Notes: generated by a model from the letters alone, not told the origin. A DNA stretch of 19,802 bases from JBDKFK01 sp039798745 (GCA_039798745.1 JBDKFK010000030.1:1-19802); one strand, 5' to 3'. Counted from the stretch's first letter, positions 7,387 through 13,993 are shown. A program made the numbers and translations.

Positions 7387-8058
7387 ATGATAAACGTATC
7401 ACATATCTCAAAAATCTATAAGACTGAAGCACTTGAAACGGTCGCGCTTTCTGACATATCATTTGAGATTAAAAAAGGAGAGTTTGTTGCAATCATGGGG
7501 CCTTCCGGATCTGGAAAATCAACCCTCATGCATATTCTTGGCGCGCTTGATAAACCGAGCTCAGGTGACTATGTGCTCGATGGAGAAAATACATCGCACT
7601 TATCGGATGACGAACTTGCGGATATTCGGAATCGCAAAATAGGATTTATCTTTCAGGCATACAACCTGCTGCCGCGAACAACGGCTATGAAAAATGTCAT
7701 GCTGCCTATGGCATACGCGGGCATTTCCAAAGAGGAACGAAAAAAAAGAGCACAAAAATATCTGGAGATGGTTGGTCTGGGAAATAGACTAGAACACACA
7801 TCCAATCAGCTTTCGGGCGGACAGCAACAGCGTGTAGCTATAGCCCGGGCACTCGCCATGAACCCTGCAATTCTTCTGGCCGATGAGCCAACAGGCAATA
7901 TAGCGTCGGCTCAGGCCGAAGAAATAATGAAGATTTTTAGAGATCTGAATAAACAGGGACATACGATTGTTATGATCACCCATGAACCCGATATCGCATC
8001 ACACGCACAACGCATTATTCATGTAAAAGACGGAAAACTGGTCCGCAACCAACATTAA
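7387..8058 (+). CDS. MacB/LolD-type ABC transporter ATPase
   Basis: The 223-residue product is a single ABC ATPase domain with Walker A G38-PSGSGKST, Q-loop Q90, signature LSGGQQQR (142-149), Walker B ILLADE ending at E167 and switch H199. Family members (LolD, FtsE, MacB N-terminal domain) power FtsX-like permeases that work by mechanotransmission. One oddity: the D-loop reads GNIASAQ, where relatives normally have GNLDS, so the D-loop Asp is replaced by Ala. No Shine-Dalgarno is evident. The permease start lies 2 bases after this stop, so both belong to one operon with the adaptor. Confidence 0.93.
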   Translation: MINVSHISKIYKTEALETVALSDISFEIKKGEFVAIMGPSGSGKSTLMHILGALDKPSSGDYVLDGENTSHLSDDELADIRNRKIGFIFQAYNLLPRTTAMKNVMLPMAYAGISKEERKKRAQKYLEMVGLGNRLEHTSNQLSGGQQQRVAIARALAMNPAILLADEPTGNIASAQAEEIMKIFRDLNKQGHTIVMITHEPDIASHAQRIIHVKDGKLVRNQH

Positions 8059-8060
8059 CT

Positions 8061-9281
8061 ATGGAAATCACAGAACTTATAGCAGAAGCAATCGGTACAC
8101 TCACTCTTAATAAAATGAGAACAGGACTTGCAACGCTTGGAATTGTAATTGGTATTGGCAGCGTGATCGCTCTTATTTCGTTGGGGCAGGCGAGTCAAAA
8201 ATCGATTGAAACGCAGATACAATCACTGGGAGCAAATCTTCTTACCATAAGTCCGGGTTCATTTAACAGCGGCGGTGTGCGGGGAGCCGCGGGAGGCGTA
8301 ACAACCCTTACACTGGATGACGCAAAAGCAATACAGTCATCGGCGCAGATAACAACGGTAAAAACGGTATCTCCCGAGTTTTCCCAACGGGCACAGGTTA
8401 CTGCCGGACGAAACAATACGAACACACAGATAGCAGGCGTAGTATCGGCGTATGCGGACGTCCGTAAAGTAAGTATTGATACGGGTGCATTTATATCTGA
8501 ACGGGATGTTGATAGCATGAGCAAAGTTGCTGTGTTAGGTCCTCAGGCCGCGAGTGATTTGTTTGGTGAAAACAATCCCATAGGGCAGACGATAAGAGTA
8601 AATGGTCAATCGCTCAAAGTAATTGGCGTAACAGTTTCAAAAGGAGGAAGTGGTTTTCAGAATCAGGATGATATTATTTATGTGCCTCTGTCTACCGCGC
8701 AGAAACAGTTGTTCGGCGCGAGTCATGTAACCTCTATTTCCATTGAGGCGCAGAGTCAGGACGTAATGACTCAGGCACAAGATCAGATTGGGTACCTTTT
8801 GCTTTCAAGGCATAAATTATCCGATTCTGCCGAAGCTGATTTTTCTATTTTTTCACAGAATGATATTCTTAACACTGCCTCACAGGCGACCGGTACATTC
8901 ACCGCGCTTCTTGGTGGTATAGCTGCCATATCGCTTCTTGTGGGTGGTATAGGAATTATGAATATAATGCTCGTTACTGTGACCGAAAGAACTCGGGAAA
9001 TAGGTCTGCGTAAGGCCCTCGGCGCTAAAAAGAAAACCATTATCACCCAGTTTCTTATAGAGTCCATAATCCTTACCTTTACCGGAGGAGTATTGGGTAT
9101 GGTATTGGGAATAACAATCTCTTATGTGCTTTCTCTTTTATTGAGTATGCCTTTTACGCTTTCACCCAGTTCGATGCTTCTGGCAATAGGCGTATCGGGA
9201 TCAATTGGAATTGTGTTTGGATGGTATCCGGCGCGTACAGCGGCAAATCTGCAACCGATCGAAGCATTGCGTTATGAGTAA
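8061..9281 (+). CDS. MacB-type FtsX-fold permease of the ABC exporter
   Basis: The 406-residue product has a membrane helix near residues 22-42 (TGLATLGIVIGIGSVIALISL). A large extracytoplasmic MacB_PCD domain follows. Three C-terminal membrane helices begin at LLGGIAAISLLVGGIGIMNIMLV, followed by TERTREIGLRKALGAKKKTI, the conserved coupling region. The end, GWYPARTAANLQPIEALRYE, is a hallmark of the family. With the adaptor and ATPase it forms a MacAB-like unit that may export peptides, lipids or drugs, or relieve envelope stress. A Gly/Ala-rich loop (about 70-80, SGGVRGAAGGV) lies early in the outer domain. The substrate cannot be read from the sequence. Confidence 0.93.
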   Translation: MEITELIAEAIGTLTLNKMRTGLATLGIVIGIGSVIALISLGQASQKSIETQIQSLGANLLTISPGSFNSGGVRGAAGGVTTLTLDDAKAIQSSAQITTVKTVSPEFSQRAQVTAGRNNTNTQIAGVVSAYADVRKVSIDTGAFISERDVDSMSKVAVLGPQAASDLFGENNPIGQTIRVNGQSLKVIGVTVSKGGSGFQNQDDIIYVPLSTAQKQLFGASHVTSISIEAQSQDVMTQAQDQIGYLLLSRHKLSDSAEADFSIFSQNDILNTASQATGTFTALLGGIAAISLLVGGIGIMNIMLVTVTERTREIGLRKALGAKKKTIITQFLIESIILTFTGGVLGMVLGITISYVLSLLLSMPFTLSPSSMLLAIGVSGSIGIVFGWYPARTAANLQPIEALRYE

Positions 9282-9308
9282 TATACATAGTAAGGAGGTG
9301 AGTATAGT

Positions 9309-9728
9309 ATGAAACCAGTAGTTACATTTGCACTCTGTGTTGTTATTGCGGCGGTGGCGTTTTTTGCAGGAATGAAGTATCAGCAGACTCGCGTACCTCA
9401 GATGATGAGATTTCAGGGAAGAGGAGGGCAGGCAGGCGGTACTATGATGTTTGGAAGAAATTCAGGTTCGGGACGACCCGTAAGCTGAGAGATTATTAAA
9501 AAAGACGAAAAATCCATTACGGTCAAAATGCCTGATGAGAGTACAAAGCTTGTTATTCTTTCTTCAACAACCAAAGTGCACAAGAACGCGGAAACCACAA
9601 AAGATGAACTGAAAACCGGAACACAGATAAGTGTTATTGGCACACAGAACAGTGACGGCAGTGTTACGGCGCAGGATATCTTATTAGGATTTGGATTTAA
9701 GAAAATCACAGGAGGATCTCCAAGATAA
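9309..9728 (+). pseudogene. Anchored DUF5666-like protein gene with in-frame TGA at 9486-9488
   Basis: A strong Shine-Dalgarno (AAGGAGGTG, 9292-9300) precedes the ATG at 9309. The frame encodes an N-terminal membrane helix (about 5-21), a Met/Gly/Arg-rich linker and then, after TGA at codon 60, a 79-codon stretch with the strand pattern of DUF5666-like domains (SITVKMPDES, TKLVILSSTTKV, GTQISVIGTQNSDGSVTAQDI). Upstream and downstream parts are in the same frame, so one base change would restore a 139-residue protein. Codon 60 falls where such domains often have Gly, and GGA to TGA is one substitution. TGA is a stop elsewhere in the window, so this is a nonsense mutation, a sequence error or a readthrough site. 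It follows the permease by 27 bases, in the exporter operon. An ATG at 9528 lies past most of the gap. Confidence 0.65.
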
Positions 9729-9745
9729 TGTCTTGGAGGTTCTCT
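9718..9745 (+). terminator. Hairpin between convergent genes
   Basis: CTCCAAGA and TCTTGGAG form an 8-bp stem around TAATG, containing the stop codon at 9726-9728. GTTCTCTTATT follows. The U-run is broken, so it would be a weak terminator for the exporter operon. Confidence 0.45.
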
Positions 9746-11097
9746 TATTCGGGCATCTTAAACTCCTTACTCACGCCTATTTTTTCGAGAAAATATCTAT
9801 CGTGTGAAGCAACAAGTATAGCTCCCTGGAAACCTTGCAACGCCTCTTCAATCTTTTCGCGCGTTTCCATCTCCAGATGATTTGTTGGTTCATCCAGTAT
9901 GAGAAGCTGGTTGTTACCCATCAGCAGCCGGATGAATGCAAGTTTTGTATGTTGCCCGCGTGATAGAGCAGATACAGGCTGCGTAAGATCTTCTTTAGTC
10001 AGAGCCATAAACGCTCCATATCGGAATACTTCTGTTGAGGTTGCTCCAAGTTTTTGAAGTATATCAATTGCTGTCTGTCCGGGTTGCGGAAGCTCCATCT
10101 CCTGTGAAAAATATCCTATCCGAACTCCGGTCCCTTTTTCTATAGTGCCGCGGTCTGGAAGCATCAGTCCTGCTGCGATCTTGAGGAGAGTAGTTTTACC
10201 AGAGCCGTTTGGGCCCGAAAGCCATATATGTTCTTTTCCCGAGATGATACCTGATACATTGGTCAGGACTGGTCGGTCATAGGATTTTGATACTGAGTTA
10301 AAGCTAAGTATAAATTTACGGGAATGTGTATCTCCTTCAAACCGGAACGGATAGTCTTTGCGGTGTACTGGTTTATCAAGTCGTTCTTCACTCGCCAGAA
10401 ATTTTTCCAGCTTACGTTGACGTACTACACCCTGATGTGCTGATTTTTTTATCTTGCGACGCTGATAAGGATTGCGGGAGCTGAAAGTCTCTTCACCTTT
10501 ATATGCTTTGCCTTTTATGGCGGTTATATTGTCTTCAACGTCATGAATTGTCTTTTGCTGGGCAAGATATTTTCGCTCATATGCTTCTTTTTCTACACCT
10601 TTTTGTTCTTTGTAGAATGAGTAATTACCTCCATACTGTTTGAGTTCTCCGTTGTCCAGTTCAATGATCGAGTCAACGGTGTCGTCAAGAAACTGACGGT
10701 CATGAGAGCTCAGCAACACAGGGCCAGGGAATGTTCGGATCAGCCCTTCTAGCCAACGAACCGCGTTAAGATCAAGATTATTGGTTGGTTCATCAAGAAG
10801 AAGTATGGTGGGCTTGGGTACGGATCGTATAAGCTGCAGTATGTGATTTTTTGTTCGTTCTCCGCCGCTCAGCTTGTCGGCCCTCAGTTCCTGAGGTAAG
10901 TAGCCAATCAGTTCATGGGGTGCAGAAATGGTTCCGCTATCTGGTTTCAGCTGTTTCATTATAATTTTGAAAAGTGTTGTTTTGCCCGCTCCGTTTGCAC
11001 CCACAAGACCTACTACACCCGATGTAAGGTTATAGGTTATATTTTTAAGGATTTGTTTATCGGCAATGGTGAGTGAAATATCGTTGATAGTTAACAT
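9745..11097 (-). CDS. ABC-F ATPase, Vga/Msr-like short type (ribosome protection)
   Basis: The 450-residue product has two ABC domains and no membrane helices. Domain 1 has Walker A GANGAGKTT (33-41), YLPQ (Q69), signature LSGGERTK (76-83) and ILLLDEPTNNLD. Only six residues separate the Q-loop from the signature, so most of the helical subdomain is missing, as in Vga-type proteins. A charged linker (about 165-260) follows. Domain 2 has Walker A GPNGSGKTT, YFSQ, a degenerate signature LSRGQHTK and LLILDEPTNHLE, and the protein ends soon after SHDRYFLEK. ABC-F proteins bind the ribosomal E site and displace antibiotics or rescue stalled ribosomes. The leader contains small ORFs and an intrinsic terminator, which fits drug-induced attenuation. 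Resistance is inferred from architecture only; a housekeeping role is possible. Confidence 0.85.
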   Translation of the reverse strand: MLTINDISLTIADKQILKNITYNLTSGVVGLVGANGAGKTTLFKIIMKQLKPDSGTISAPHELIGYLPQELRADKLSGGERTKNHILQLIRSVPKPTILLLDEPTNNLDLNAVRWLEGLIRTFPGPVLLSSHDRQFLDDTVDSIIELDNGELKQYGGNYSFYKEQKGVEKEAYERKYLAQQKTIHDVEDNITAIKGKAYKGEETFSSRNPYQRRKIKKSAHQGVVRQRKLEKFLASEERLDKPVHRKDYPFRFEGDTHSRKFILSFNSVSKSYDRPVLTNVSGIISGKEHIWLSGPNGSGKTTLLKIAAGLMLPDRGTIEKGTGVRIGYFSQEMELPQPGQTAIDILQKLGATSTEVFRYGAFMALTKEDLTQPVSALSRGQHTKLAFIRLLMGNNQLLILDEPTNHLEMETREKIEEALQGFQGAILVASHDRYFLEKIGVSKEFKMPE

Positions 11098-11152
11098 ATA
11101 TAGTATCTCTTGACCACAAAAAAACCAGCCGCCTCGGGCTGGTCGTGGTCAT
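11057..11152 (-). CDS. Possible upstream ORF over the ABC-F attenuator
   Basis: An ATG at 11150-11152 opens a 31-codon frame beginning MTTTSPRRLVFLW. It runs through the terminator hairpin at 11118-11143 and past the ABC-F start before stopping at 11057. Translating ribosomes would disrupt the hairpin. No Shine-Dalgarno is seen, and it may be fortuitous because the hairpin dictates many of its codons. Confidence 0.3.
   Translation of the reverse strand: MTTTSPRRLVFLWSRDTIYVNYQRYFTHHCR
11118..11143 (-). terminator. Intrinsic terminator (attenuator) in the ABC-F leader
   Basis: On the minus strand a 7-bp stem, ACCAGCC with GGCTGGT, closes on a 6-base loop and is followed directly by seven T residues. 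It lies 21 bases upstream of the ABC-F ATG and downstream of that gene's likely promoter, so transcription must pass it to express the gene. GACCAC/GTGGTC arms outside could form a larger fold. AACAGCC in the leader (11183-11189 on the + strand reads GGCTGTT) can pair with part of the right arm and may serve as antiterminator. Confidence 0.7.
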
Positions 11153-11191
11153 ATTTATAATCAATACAATAACCTGCCGTGTGGCTGTTAG

Positions 11192-11212
11192 TTATGCATT
11201 GATGCGTTTCAT
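11192..11212 (-). CDS. Possible leader peptide MKRINA for ABC-F attenuation
   Basis: A six-codon ORF (MKRINA, stop TAA) starts 9 bases after the TATAAT box of the ABC-F promoter, so it is at the very 5' end of the transcript. In-frame ATG immediately after the box would extend it to MCNMKRINA. Stalling on a short leader ORF upstream of a terminator is the known induction route for several ABC-F resistance genes. That this one is translated is inference. Confidence 0.4.
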   Translation of the reverse strand: MKRINA

Positions 11213-11221
11213 GTTACACAT

Positions 11222-11230
11222 ATTATACCA
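11222..11230 (-). promoter_or_regulatory. Extended -10 promoter of the ABC-F gene
   Basis: The minus strand reads TGGTATAAT, a consensus extended -10 element (TGnTATAAT). The -35 region is poor (TTGGAC at 11247-11252 with a 19-base gap). A CCACGTGG palindrome (11228-11235) overlaps it. The predicted start near 11215 gives a leader of about 118 bases with small ORFs and a terminator. Confidence 0.6.
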
Positions 11231-11297
11231 CGTGGGCTGGCAATGTGTCCAAACTAGCCTCAACACAGGCTCGACAAGCCATGAACTATCCTTCCTA

Positions 11298-11326
11298 TTG
11301 ACACTATAGGATAAAAGGAGTATATT
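11298..11326 (+). promoter_or_regulatory. Consensus promoter of the GC-rich coiled-coil gene
   Basis: TTGACA (11298-11303), a 17-base spacer and TATATT (11321-11326) form a near-consensus housekeeping promoter. TCCTAT (11293-11298) and ATAGGA (11306-11311) form inverted arms around the -35 box, as also seen at the promoter at 4112-4140. The start near 11333 gives an 89-base leader. Confidence 0.75.
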
Positions 11327-11361
11327 GATAGTAGCACGTTGCAAATATGTGCGGATCGCAT

Positions 11362-11406
11362 GAAGTGGCCAATTGCTGGCTACTTCACATGCTACCCGTT
11401 TGGGTA
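11362..11406 (+). promoter_or_regulatory. Two leader hairpins before the coiled-coil gene
   Basis: The first hairpin (11362-11386) has ten uninterrupted pairs including one G-U, over a 5-base loop. The second (11393-11406) is TACCC/GGGTA over GTTT and abuts the ribosome-binding site GGAAGGAG (11407-11414). The gene at 3287-3787 has a hairpin in the same place. Confidence 0.55.
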
Positions 11407-11421
11407 GGAAGGAGCACCAAG

Positions 11422-11811
11422 ATGAAGTCCTTTAGCCAACTGTTCAACCGCAAAGCCGCCGCGACCGACGTTCTCGCCGCCGTAGCGCTTGCCCAGAACA
11501 CCACGCCTGAGGCGATCATCTCGCAGGTCGCCGCCCACGCTGCAGCCACGGCCACAAGCCGTGATCAGCTGCGGATGTGCGCGACGAATGTCATCGACAA
11601 CACCAATGGCGAAGCTGCCCGCCGACTCGAGCGCGCGACTGCCGAGGCTAACGAGCTCATCGCTCGTGCCCAGGCTATGGTCGCCGCTGCCGAGAAGGAC
11701 AACGAGCAGCTGCTCAGTCAGGCCGCAATCGCGGCCAGTCTGAAGCTTGCCGAGGCTCAGAAACTCGACACCACTGTGCGCCAGCTCAACCTGGCACTCC
11801 AGGCTGTCTAG
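11422..11811 (+). CDS. GC-rich alpha-helical (coiled-coil) protein, unknown function
   Basis: The ATG at 11422 is chosen because GGAAGGAG lies 7 bases upstream; the frame is open further 5' but without a comparable site. The 129-residue product has no signal peptide and no Trp. It is very Ala-rich with regular hydrophobic spacing from about residue 65 (RRLERATAEANELIARAQAM) to the end, so the C-terminal half is probably one long amphipathic helix or coiled coil. I recognise no family. The gene is GC-rich between AT-leaning neighbours and has its own strong promoter and structured leader. Its 3' end is unusual: a long hairpin without a U-tract followed by a hammerhead ribozyme. Confidence 0.75.
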   Translation: MKSFSQLFNRKAAATDVLAAVALAQNTTPEAIISQVAAHAAATATSRDQLRMCATNVIDNTNGEAARRLERATAEANELIARAQAMVAAAEKDNEQLLSQAAIAASLKLAEAQKLDTTVRQLNLALQAV

Positions 11812-11837
11812 TCATCCACCCATCACATCTTTGCTAT

Positions 11838-11865
11838 GGGAGAACAGGAATCTGCCTGTTCTCCC
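11838..11865 (+). other. 11-bp hairpin before the ribozyme, no U-tract
   Basis: GGGAGAACAGG and CCTGTTCTCCC pair perfectly over a 6-base loop. The next bases are CGTGCTAACGG, so it is not a standard intrinsic terminator. After ribozyme cleavage at 11878 it would lie 13 bases from the new RNA 3' end and could protect it. Confidence 0.7.
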
Positions 11866-11872
11866 CGTGCTA

Positions 11873-11923
11873 ACGGTCATCTGATGAATGTCAGATCTGA
11901 AGAGTCCAAAAGGACGAAACCGT
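11873..11923 (+). ncRNA. Type III hammerhead ribozyme
   Basis: All invariant parts are present in order. Stem III is ACGGT (11873-11877) paired with ACCGT (11919-11923), including the required A15.1-U16.1 pair. The cleavage triplet is GTC, with cleavage expected after C 11878. Stem I is ATCTGA (11879-11884) with TCAGAT (11891-11896), six perfect pairs over loop TGAATG. The core CTGAAGA (11897-11903) fits CUGANGA. Stem II is GTCC/GGAC over AAAA (11904-11915), with the usual G10.1-C11.1 pair. The second core box GAA follows at 11916-11918. The open stem III makes it type III. It sits between the hairpin after the gene at 11422 and the end of the convergent gene at 11929. Stem III is short (5 bp). 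Activity is inferred, but a match of this quality is unlikely by chance. Confidence 0.9.
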
Positions 11924-11928
11924 ACTTA

Positions 11929-12876
11929 CTAAATAATATCTCCTCCCATGAGGAGCCATTTTTCGCTATCCAAAAGCGAAGAGAGGTCTTTTTGTGTGGA
12001 GTGAGTTTTGACGGTGAGGTAGTATGTTATGGAGTTATTCTTCTTGTTGAAATAGTTTGCTGTGCTGAATAATGTCTTCCAGTATGTATTGTCCAGCACA
12101 TTGTAGATAATTAATCTTTTTTTGCGAATTAACGCTTCATTCTCAATACTTTGGAGTATTTTTACCATCTGTTCATGAGTGTTGAGGGGAGTAATAATGT
12201 CGTATACATAACACCGTATACCTGAAAAGCGTATTACTACATAGCCAACTATTTTATTATGCTCTTCAATGGTATAGATCGTGTAATCGTTTGTTGGTTT
12301 ATCGAGATATCTCCATGTTAAGTAATCAGTGGATTTATATATTCTCCAGTAGTCATTCGTTAGTGGTATATCTTCATGAAAATTTTCAGTAGGATGGAGG
12401 ACGTAGGATGTTAGTTTTTTTCTTATGAGAGGTTTGAAATATCTACTGAACGGAGCGACTATCGTGTACCCGTAATTATGAGAATACTTATCTATCTTAA
12501 GTCCTTCACTATTGGAAAAACCAAACGAGCAATCATAATTATTATGAATGACTTTTTTATATACGTTTGTTGAAAGTTGTGTGATAAGCCCTTTACCACG
12601 GTGAGCCCTTGCTGTCGCCATATCAGTACATAGCATTGACTGATGTACAGACCCATTTCTGTACAAAGGAATAGGAATATTTGTATAGTGACTCGCCACT
12701 CTTCCGTCTTCAGCAAGAGCGATGTATGTTATGGTTTTATTGTTATGAAATGAATCAAAATATTTCCATGTTACAAACTGTTCTTTGTCACGCGTTTTAA
12801 TATCAAAGGAATCATGGAGGAGCGAGCTAAGAGGACGAAGATAATGGGTGGTATAGGGAAGTATCTTATATGTCAT
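11929..12876 (-). CDS. GNAT-family N-acetyltransferase
   Basis: The start chosen is the ATG at 12874-12876, giving 315 residues; an in-frame TTG at 12897 would add seven. Residues about 1-130 form a GNAT domain with the acetyl-CoA-binding loop in MATARAHRGKGLITQL (pattern R-x-x-G-K-G), followed by a basic helix. The second half (about 160-300) has the WRYLDKPTNDYTIYT type of block seen in two-domain GNAT proteins linked to surface polysaccharide or small-molecule modification. It is aromatic-rich and basic. It overlaps the end of the CoA-transferase gene by 11 bases, so the two are translationally coupled. The acceptor is unknown. Confidence 0.75.
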   Translation of the reverse strand: MTYKILPYTTHYLRPLSSLLHDSFDIKTRDKEQFVTWKYFDSFHNNKTITYIALAEDGRVASHYTNIPIPLYRNGSVHQSMLCTDMATARAHRGKGLITQLSTNVYKKVIHNNYDCSFGFSNSEGLKIDKYSHNYGYTIVAPFSRYFKPLIRKKLTSYVLHPTENFHEDIPLTNDYWRIYKSTDYLTWRYLDKPTNDYTIYTIEEHNKIVGYVVIRFSGIRCYVYDIITPLNTHEQMVKILQSIENEALIRKKRLIIYNVLDNTYWKTLFSTANYFNKKNNSITYYLTVKTHSTQKDLSSLLDSEKWLLMGGDII

Positions 12877-13984
12877 ACTCGTTATTATGCTGTCCAATCG
12901 TGGGCGCGGGTTTTATACCGATCTTAGGGTGTCCTGAAAAGTGTATTGCGCTCCCCGGGATAACGCAGGTACCAAGCTTTGAGTGGTGGAACGATAACAG
13001 AGCCCCTGTCGCGTAATTGTGTTTATCGGAGTAAACATCGGACATTTCGTTAACTCTTGAGCAGGGAATTGTAAGGTCTGTAAGCATTTTTTCCAGAGCG
13101 TCAACAGAATAAAGAGAGAACACATGTTCAATGAGTGTTGTGAGTTCATCTAGATGTGATAATCGTTTTTGGTTTGAAGAAAAAAGCGAAGAATCAACAG
13201 GGGTGTGTTTATTAAGAAAAATCAGCAGGTTTTGCCATAACGTATTACTCCCTGCGGCAAGAGCTATATATCCATCTTTTGCTTTGTAGACTCCAAAGGG
13301 AGATATGGCAGTGTCTTGGTTACCTACACGGGTTGGATTTTTTTTAGTAATTGAATACTCAACAAGATTATTTTCAAGCAGGTTCATCGCGCACGCCAGC
13401 ATAGATACTTCGATCGATTGTCCGAGTCCTGTACGTTCCCGGGAGAATAACGCAGATGCAATGGCAAACGCAAGAGTCATGCCAGAAAAAGCATCCACTA
13501 CCGAAGGGCCTATTTTAAGAGGTTGTTCTGGCGTTCCGCTCAAAGACATAAGACCTGACTGTGCCTGCGCGATAACATCATAATACTTCCTATCGCTTTG
13601 TTGTCCAAGTCCCGAAAGCGATGCGTAAATGAGACGTGGGTTTATGGCTTTGAGGGTAGCATAATCGACTTTGAGTTTGTGTTTGGTGGAGGGAGTAAGG
13701 TTTTCTACAAAAACATCGGCATCTTTACAGAGACTATATAGTTTTTGTCTGTCAGTATTGTCGCTGAGATTAATATGTATGCCTTTTTTATTTCTGTTAA
13801 GAATCTCATAGTAGCCGCTCCATCCGTTTTTCAGTGGAGGATACCCGCGGGAGTCATCGAAGTTTTTTTCATTTTCTATTTTCAGTACCTCAGCCCCATA
13901 GTCGGCTAAAAGGCGTGTTGCAAAAGGACCGCTGAAAACTTTGGTTATATCAATAATTCGAAGTCCTTTGAAGATACTATCCAT
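12866..13984 (-). CDS. Class III CoA-transferase (CaiB/BaiF/Frc family)
   Basis: The 372-residue product starts with the family's FKGLRIIDITKVFSGPFATRLLADYGAEVLKIE signature pattern, then has a NRNKKGIHINL block, LIYASLSGLGQ and D164 in IGPSVVDAFSG, which lies where the catalytic Asp (Asp169 of formyl-CoA transferase) is expected. Family members move CoA between carboxylic acids or racemise acyl-CoAs. Length is slightly below the usual 390-430 residues. An extended -10 element (TGATATGAT, minus strand, 13994-14002) lies 9 bases before the ATG and no Shine-Dalgarno is seen. It is coupled to the GNAT gene, so a shared acyl-CoA substrate is possible. CoA-dependent acyl chemistry is sparse in reduced CPR genomes, which makes the pair notable. 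Confidence 0.88.
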   Translation of the reverse strand: MDSIFKGLRIIDITKVFSGPFATRLLADYGAEVLKIENEKNFDDSRGYPPLKNGWSGYYEILNRNKKGIHINLSDNTDRQKLYSLCKDADVFVENLTPSTKHKLKVDYATLKAINPRLIYASLSGLGQQSDRKYYDVIAQAQSGLMSLSGTPEQPLKIGPSVVDAFSGMTLAFAIASALFSRERTGLGQSIEVSMLACAMNLLENNLVEYSITKKNPTRVGNQDTAISPFGVYKAKDGYIALAAGSNTLWQNLLIFLNKHTPVDSSLFSSNQKRLSHLDELTTLIEHVFSLYSVDALEKMLTDLTIPCSRVNEMSDVYSDKHNYATGALLSFHHSKLGTCVIPGSAIHFSGHPKIGIKPAPTIGQHNNEYDI

Positions 13985-13993
13985 TAAGGAACT

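Noticed and set aside
9486..9488. UGA recoded as Gly genome-wide (code 25)
   Set aside because: TGA ends at least three other genes, two of them directly before hairpins, so the standard bacterial code holds here.
11228..11421. A second ribozyme upstream that would release a circular RNA carrying the coiled-coil gene
   Set aside because: No CTGANGA core is present in this region on either strand; its hairpins look like leader structure.
11881..11887. A second CTGATGA motif 16 bases upstream of the hammerhead core
   Set aside because: It is part of stem I and its loop; no stem II or GAAA fits it. Other CTGANGA matches in the window (for example 2662, 5355, 9529, 18371) also lack a stem II plus GAAA and lie in coding sequence.
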